The position numbers and the translations under genes were made by a program. The notes beneath the pieces were generated by a model. It searched no databases, was not told the DNA's origin, and saw only the letters and a program-made list of their open reading frames with translations. Positions 42,980 to 49,548 of a stretch of 49,548 nucleotides of DNA are shown here, piece by piece. Positions within the stretch are counted from its first letter, which is position 1; the number at the start of each line of letters is the position of its first letter. This stretch comes from Candidatus Hydrogenedentota bacterium (GTDB lineage Bacteria; Hydrogenedentota; Hydrogenedentia; Hydrogenedentales; CAIZGN01), in assembly GCA_903932505.1 (NCBI GenBank), contig CAIZGN010000689.1:1-49548 (forward strand), given 5' to 3'.

Positions 42980-45103
42980 ATGAAGGACGAAAAAGCAGGG
43001 CAAAAAACGAGGAGTACGGCGGGGGAGATGGAGGATGCCCGATGGCGACTGGAGTGCATTCTCGAGGGAACTGGGATCGGCACGTGGGCGTGGAATGTGC
43101 AAACCGGTGAGGTGACGGTCGGGAAAACCTGGGCGAGTTTGGTCGGCTATACGCCGGAAGAGCTGCAGCCGGTAACCATCGAAACCTGGCGGACGCTCAC
43201 CCACCCGGATGATCTGATGCGATCCGACTCGCTGGTGCTGCGTCATTTTGCAGGGGAGCTTGCACGATACGACTGTGAATGCCGGATGCGCCACAAGCAG
43301 GGGCATTGGGTTTGGATTCAAGATCGCGGCCGGGTCACCACCTGGAAGGATGGTCGGCCGTTGATGATGTTTGGTACCCACACCGACATTTCCGACCGCA
43401 AGCGATTAGAATCGGTGATGGAGGCCCGGCTGCGCTTGTTGCAAGCCCGACCTGGTGGCACGCTGGAAGAATCGCTGCGGATCGTGATCGACGAGGCGGA
43501 GGCGCTGACCGGCAGCACCGTGGGCTTCTACCACATGGTGAATGCGGATCAGCTTTCTCTCACCCTGCAGACATGGTCTACCAACACGACTGCAAAAATG
43601 TGTCAATCTGAAGGTGCGGGGCAACACTATCCGGTCAGCGATGCAGGAGTCTGGGTGGACTGCGTGCGCGAGCGACGTCCGGTGATTCACAACGATTACG
43701 CATCCCTGCCGCATCGTAGAGGCCTGCCGGAAGGGCACGCCCCCGTGGTTCGGGAGTTGGTGGTTCCAGTGTTGAGGGACGGTTTGATCGTGGGTTTGCT
43801 CGGCGTGGGCAACAAGCCCACGGATTATGAGGAGTCGGACGCACAGACGGTTTCCGCTTTTGGCGACTTGGCTTGGGACATTACGGAGCTGCGCCGTGCG
43901 GAAGAGGAGAGGCGGCGCATTGAGGCCCAGTATTGGAAGCTCCAGAAATCGGAGAGTTTGAGTTGCCTCGCCGGTGCCGTGGCGCATCACTTCAACAACC
44001 AGCTTCAGGCCGTGCTGGGGAATCTCGAACTTTCGATGTACTCGGTCGAGCCGGACAGCGAGGTTCGCGGCTTTCTTGCCGACGGATTGACCGCCACGCA
44101 GGTCGCCGCCGAGTTGAGCGCGCTGATGTTGACCTACCTCGGACAGATGCCCGAGGGGCACGAATCGCTCGACCTCGCCGAGGTCTGCCGCCAGAATCTG
44201 CCCGTGCTTCAGGCGGGGCTTAAGAAGGGGGCGGTGTTGGAATTTGATCTGCCTTCCAGGGGGCCGATGATTGCCGGGAGCGTGACGCAGATACAGCAAG
44301 TGCTGGCCAATATCGTTTCGAATGCCTGCGAGTCCAACGTCGCTGCAAAGTCCGTGATACGCGTGTGTGTCAAGTCGGCGACTTCCGAGGAAATATCCAA
44401 TACCCACCGATTCCCCGTCGATTGGGATCCGGTTCCGGGAATCTATGCGTGCCTCGAAGTTGGTGATTCTGGGGAGGGGATTCCGGCCAAGGATTTGGAC
44501 AAGATTTTTGATCCCTTCTTTTCCAGTAAATTCATGGGGCGTGGGATGGGTCTGTCCGTTGTGCTCGGTATCGCACGTACACACGGTGGCTGCATCACGG
44601 TTTTTAGCAAGCAGAATGTCGGCAGCATTTTCAGGGTCTATTTCCCCACAGGCCCCGTGGCGTCAAAGTCCGCCCCCCCGGTGGAAGAGGTTGCTCCCGA
44701 GTTACGCAAAGGTGGCACCTTGCTGGTGGTGGACGATCAGAAAATGCTGCGAACCCTCGCTGAGGGCATTCTGAAGCGAATGGGATATTCCGTGCTCTCT
44801 GCCGAGGATGGGGTGGAGGCGGTGGAATTGTTTCGCGAGCATCAGGATAAGATTACCGGCGTACTGTGCGACATGTCCATGCCCAGAATGGACGGATTGG
44901 AAACGCTGTCGGCCTTGCGCGAACTTTCGCCCGGCTTGCCCTTTATCTTGGCCAGCGGTTACAGCGAGGAAGAGGTTCTGCAGGGTATTCGCGACGAAAA
45001 GCCGCACGCGTTTCTCAGCAAGCCCTACCGGCGCGAGCAACTGTGCGAGGCACTCCGGTTGGCTTTGGGCACACAAGTCTCCAGCGATGGCGAAAGGGGC
45101 TGA
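42980..45103 (+). CDS. Soluble hybrid histidine kinase (PAS-GAF-HisKA-HATPase-REC)
   Basis: 707 residues without membrane helices. About 18-145: a PAS/PAC domain (GTGIGTWAWNVQTGEV...CRMRHKQGHWVWIQDRG). About 150-310: a GAF domain. The dimer helix has H336 in AGAVAHHFNNQLQAVLGN; ATPase boxes are NIVSNACES (N), GDSGEGIP (G1), FDPFFSSK (F) and GRGMGLSVV (G2). About 575-690: a receiver domain with D631 in LCDMSMPRMDG and K in SKPYR. It senses a cytoplasmic signal and passes phosphate to its own receiver. No output regulator is adjacent. ATG 42980 fits GAGAGG better than the track's GTG 42971. Confidence 0.92.
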   Translation: MKDEKAGQKTRSTAGEMEDARWRLECILEGTGIGTWAWNVQTGEVTVGKTWASLVGYTPEELQPVTIETWRTLTHPDDLMRSDSLVLRHFAGELARYDCECRMRHKQGHWVWIQDRGRVTTWKDGRPLMMFGTHTDISDRKRLESVMEARLRLLQARPGGTLEESLRIVIDEAEALTGSTVGFYHMVNADQLSLTLQTWSTNTTAKMCQSEGAGQHYPVSDAGVWVDCVRERRPVIHNDYASLPHRRGLPEGHAPVVRELVVPVLRDGLIVGLLGVGNKPTDYEESDAQTVSAFGDLAWDITELRRAEEERRRIEAQYWKLQKSESLSCLAGAVAHHFNNQLQAVLGNLELSMYSVEPDSEVRGFLADGLTATQVAAELSALMLTYLGQMPEGHESLDLAEVCRQNLPVLQAGLKKGAVLEFDLPSRGPMIAGSVTQIQQVLANIVSNACESNVAAKSVIRVCVKSATSEEISNTHRFPVDWDPVPGIYACLEVGDSGEGIPAKDLDKIFDPFFSSKFMGRGMGLSVVLGIARTHGGCITVFSKQNVGSIFRVYFPTGPVASKSAPPVEEVAPELRKGGTLLVVDDQKMLRTLAEGILKRMGYSVLSAEDGVEAVELFREHQDKITGVLCDMSMPRMDGLETLSALRELSPGLPFILASGYSEEEVLQGIRDEKPHAFLSKPYRREQLCEALRLALGTQVSSDGERG

Positions 45104-45165
45104 CCGGGTACCGACCCGGCGGACACGCACGCCATCGATTTCGGAAGAAAAGGGGGGGAGTCGGA

Positions 45166-45459
45166 CTAAGCTTTGGCCTTGGGTTTGGCCGCTGCTTTGG
45201 GTTTGGCGGTAGCCTTGGGCTTCGCAGCCGCTTTGGGCTTGGCCGGACTTGCGCTGGTGGGCAGGGCACTGTACAGACCCTTGGCCGCTTCCAGAATGTT
45301 GCCGAGGCCGCGCTTGCCCTCGTCGGTGGCGGGTACGCCCAGTTTGACGGCGTCCGCCACGAGGCTTTCCCAATCGTCGTGGTTCCACACGCCCTTTTTC
45401 TTGACGACAAACGAACCGCACAACGCCAGCACTTCTGTTACCGCATGTTCTGTGGCCAT
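45166..45459 (-). CDS. Small protein with histone H1-like Lys/Ala/Pro tail
   Basis: 97 residues. The first about 65 form a compact alpha-helical unit (VTEVLALCGSFVVKKKGVWNHDDWESLVADAVKLGV...) that I do not recognise. The last about 30 are AKPKA-type repeats like those of histone H1-like DNA-binding proteins. AAGGAG is 8 nt upstream of the ATG at 45459 and a promoter lies at 45568-45596. It is monocistronic. A nucleic-acid-binding role is plausible from the tail only. Confidence 0.75.
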   Translation of the reverse strand: MATEHAVTEVLALCGSFVVKKKGVWNHDDWESLVADAVKLGVPATDEGKRGLGNILEAAKGLYSALPTSASPAKPKAAAKPKATAKPKAAAKPKAKA

Positions 45460-45567
45460 GAGCCAATCTCCTTAACCTGTGTTCCGCAACGGCCCCACAT
45501 GGAGCTGCGGCGCGGATACGCCGTGGAAAAGTGGACGGATCGGAACCGTCCCCCATAACAAAACAAT

Positions 45568-45596
45568 ACTATAGCGCATTTTATTGCGCCGCGCAA
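45568..45596 (-). promoter_or_regulatory. Promoter of the H1-tail gene with palindromic spacer
   Basis: Minus strand TTGCGC, a 17-nt spacer and TATAGT. The spacer contains GCGCA-TTTTAT-TGCGC, an inverted repeat at 45574-45589. The -35 box abuts the T-tract of the groEL terminator. Confidence 0.5.
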
Positions 45597-45638
45597 AAGA
45601 AAAAAGGCCCGGCATCGTCCTTGTGGAGATGCCGGGCC
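45597..45638 (-). terminator. Intrinsic terminator of groEL
   Basis: Minus strand GGCCCGGCATC, an 11-nt loop, GATGCCGGGCC, then TTTTTTCTTTT. It is a strong stem with a T-run just after the groEL stop. Confidence 0.9.
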
Positions 45639-45651
45639 CAAGCGTAGCGTC

Positions 45652-49462
<3,811 letters not shown>

Positions 49463-49480
49463 GACATTCAGCAAACCCAA

Positions 49481-49516
49481 AAAACAGCCCTGCCGTCCCC
49501 CGACGGCAGGGCTTAG
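49481..49516 (+). terminator. Intrinsic terminator
   Basis: AGCCCTGCCGTC, a CCCC loop, GACGGCAGGGCT and a short T-rich run (TTAGTATTT), after the stop of the preceding gene. An A-run on the left would let it work from the other side too. Confidence 0.7.
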
Positions 49517-49548
49517 TATTTAGGGGAACCGCTATATGGACTGCGCCG

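Noticed and set aside
45104-45119. CCGGGT-ACCG-ACCCGG hairpin after the histidine kinase
   Set aside because: Short stem and no T-run, so not called as a terminator.

Overview
The window is GC-rich bacterial chromosome with Gram-negative-type envelope features: lipobox lipoprotein, prepilin, exosortase with a PEP-CTERM target, signal peptidase I, and many signal peptides. The mix of secreted glycan-active enzymes (GH38, GH29, a GH36-like enzyme, a heparinase II/III-like lyase), an exosortase, a BACON-repeat giant protein and a Ser/Thr kinase fused to an FGE-like domain suggests an uncultured polysaccharide-degrading heterotroph of the Hydrogenedentota / PVC-neighbour type. This placement is inference; no rRNA or tRNA gene was seen. 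Housekeeping anchors are rpsA, an acetolactate-synthase-like gene, groEL, lepB, glgP and hcp.

Layout. 1-5.1 kb: a cut membrane-protein gene and an FmdB-type zinc ribbon gene (minus), rpsA and ilvB-like (plus), a bidirectional terminator and a prepilin-like gene (minus). 5.2-8.1 kb: terC (minus) diverges from an SGNH hydrolase/orphan secreted protein pair (plus). 8.2-16.2 kb: GH38 alpha-mannosidase (plus), toxin-antitoxin debris (BrnA antitoxin kept, BrnT wrecked, TacA-like tail), a heparinase-like lyase and a short-class hybrid cluster protein (both minus), the last with an exact consensus promoter and an operator-like palindrome. 16.3-23.9 kb (plus): repeat lipoprotein, GH29 fucosidase-like enzyme, then a translationally coupled pair: a polytopic HAAS-like/VIT/VWA-like protein ending in PEP-CTERM, and an exosortase with a C-terminal extension. 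24-27.4 kb (minus): a four-gene block of TPR protein, signal peptidase I, GT2 and DegT-type sugar aminotransferase. 27.6-33.2 kb (plus): glucan phosphorylase, nucleotide-sugar epimerase and zinc-ribbon/kinase/FGE protein. 33.2-42.8 kb (plus): an AT-rich leader, a 2156-residue BACON-repeat protein and a GH36-like enzyme. 43-49.5 kb: hybrid histidine kinase (plus), small protein with an H1-like tail (minus), groEL with CIRCE (minus), and a secreted helical protein (plus).

How the parts fit. The most interesting unit is the VIT/exosortase pair. The exosortase keeps its Cys-Arg-His set, the VIT protein carries the only PEP-CTERM in the window, and the two overlap by 4 bp, so they look like a dedicated enzyme-substrate pair. 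It resembles the XrtN/VIT arrangement known in Bacteroidetes but has a canonical PEP signal and an extra HAAS-like N-terminus. The second is the BACON protein, whose fourteen 97-residue repeats show a three-domain higher-order pattern and which ends in a non-PEP hydrophobic tail that could be another sorting signal. Sugar-nucleotide and glycosyltransferase genes close by fit surface polysaccharide assembly, and the scattered hydrolases fit use of sulfated, fucosylated or mannosylated glycans (inference).
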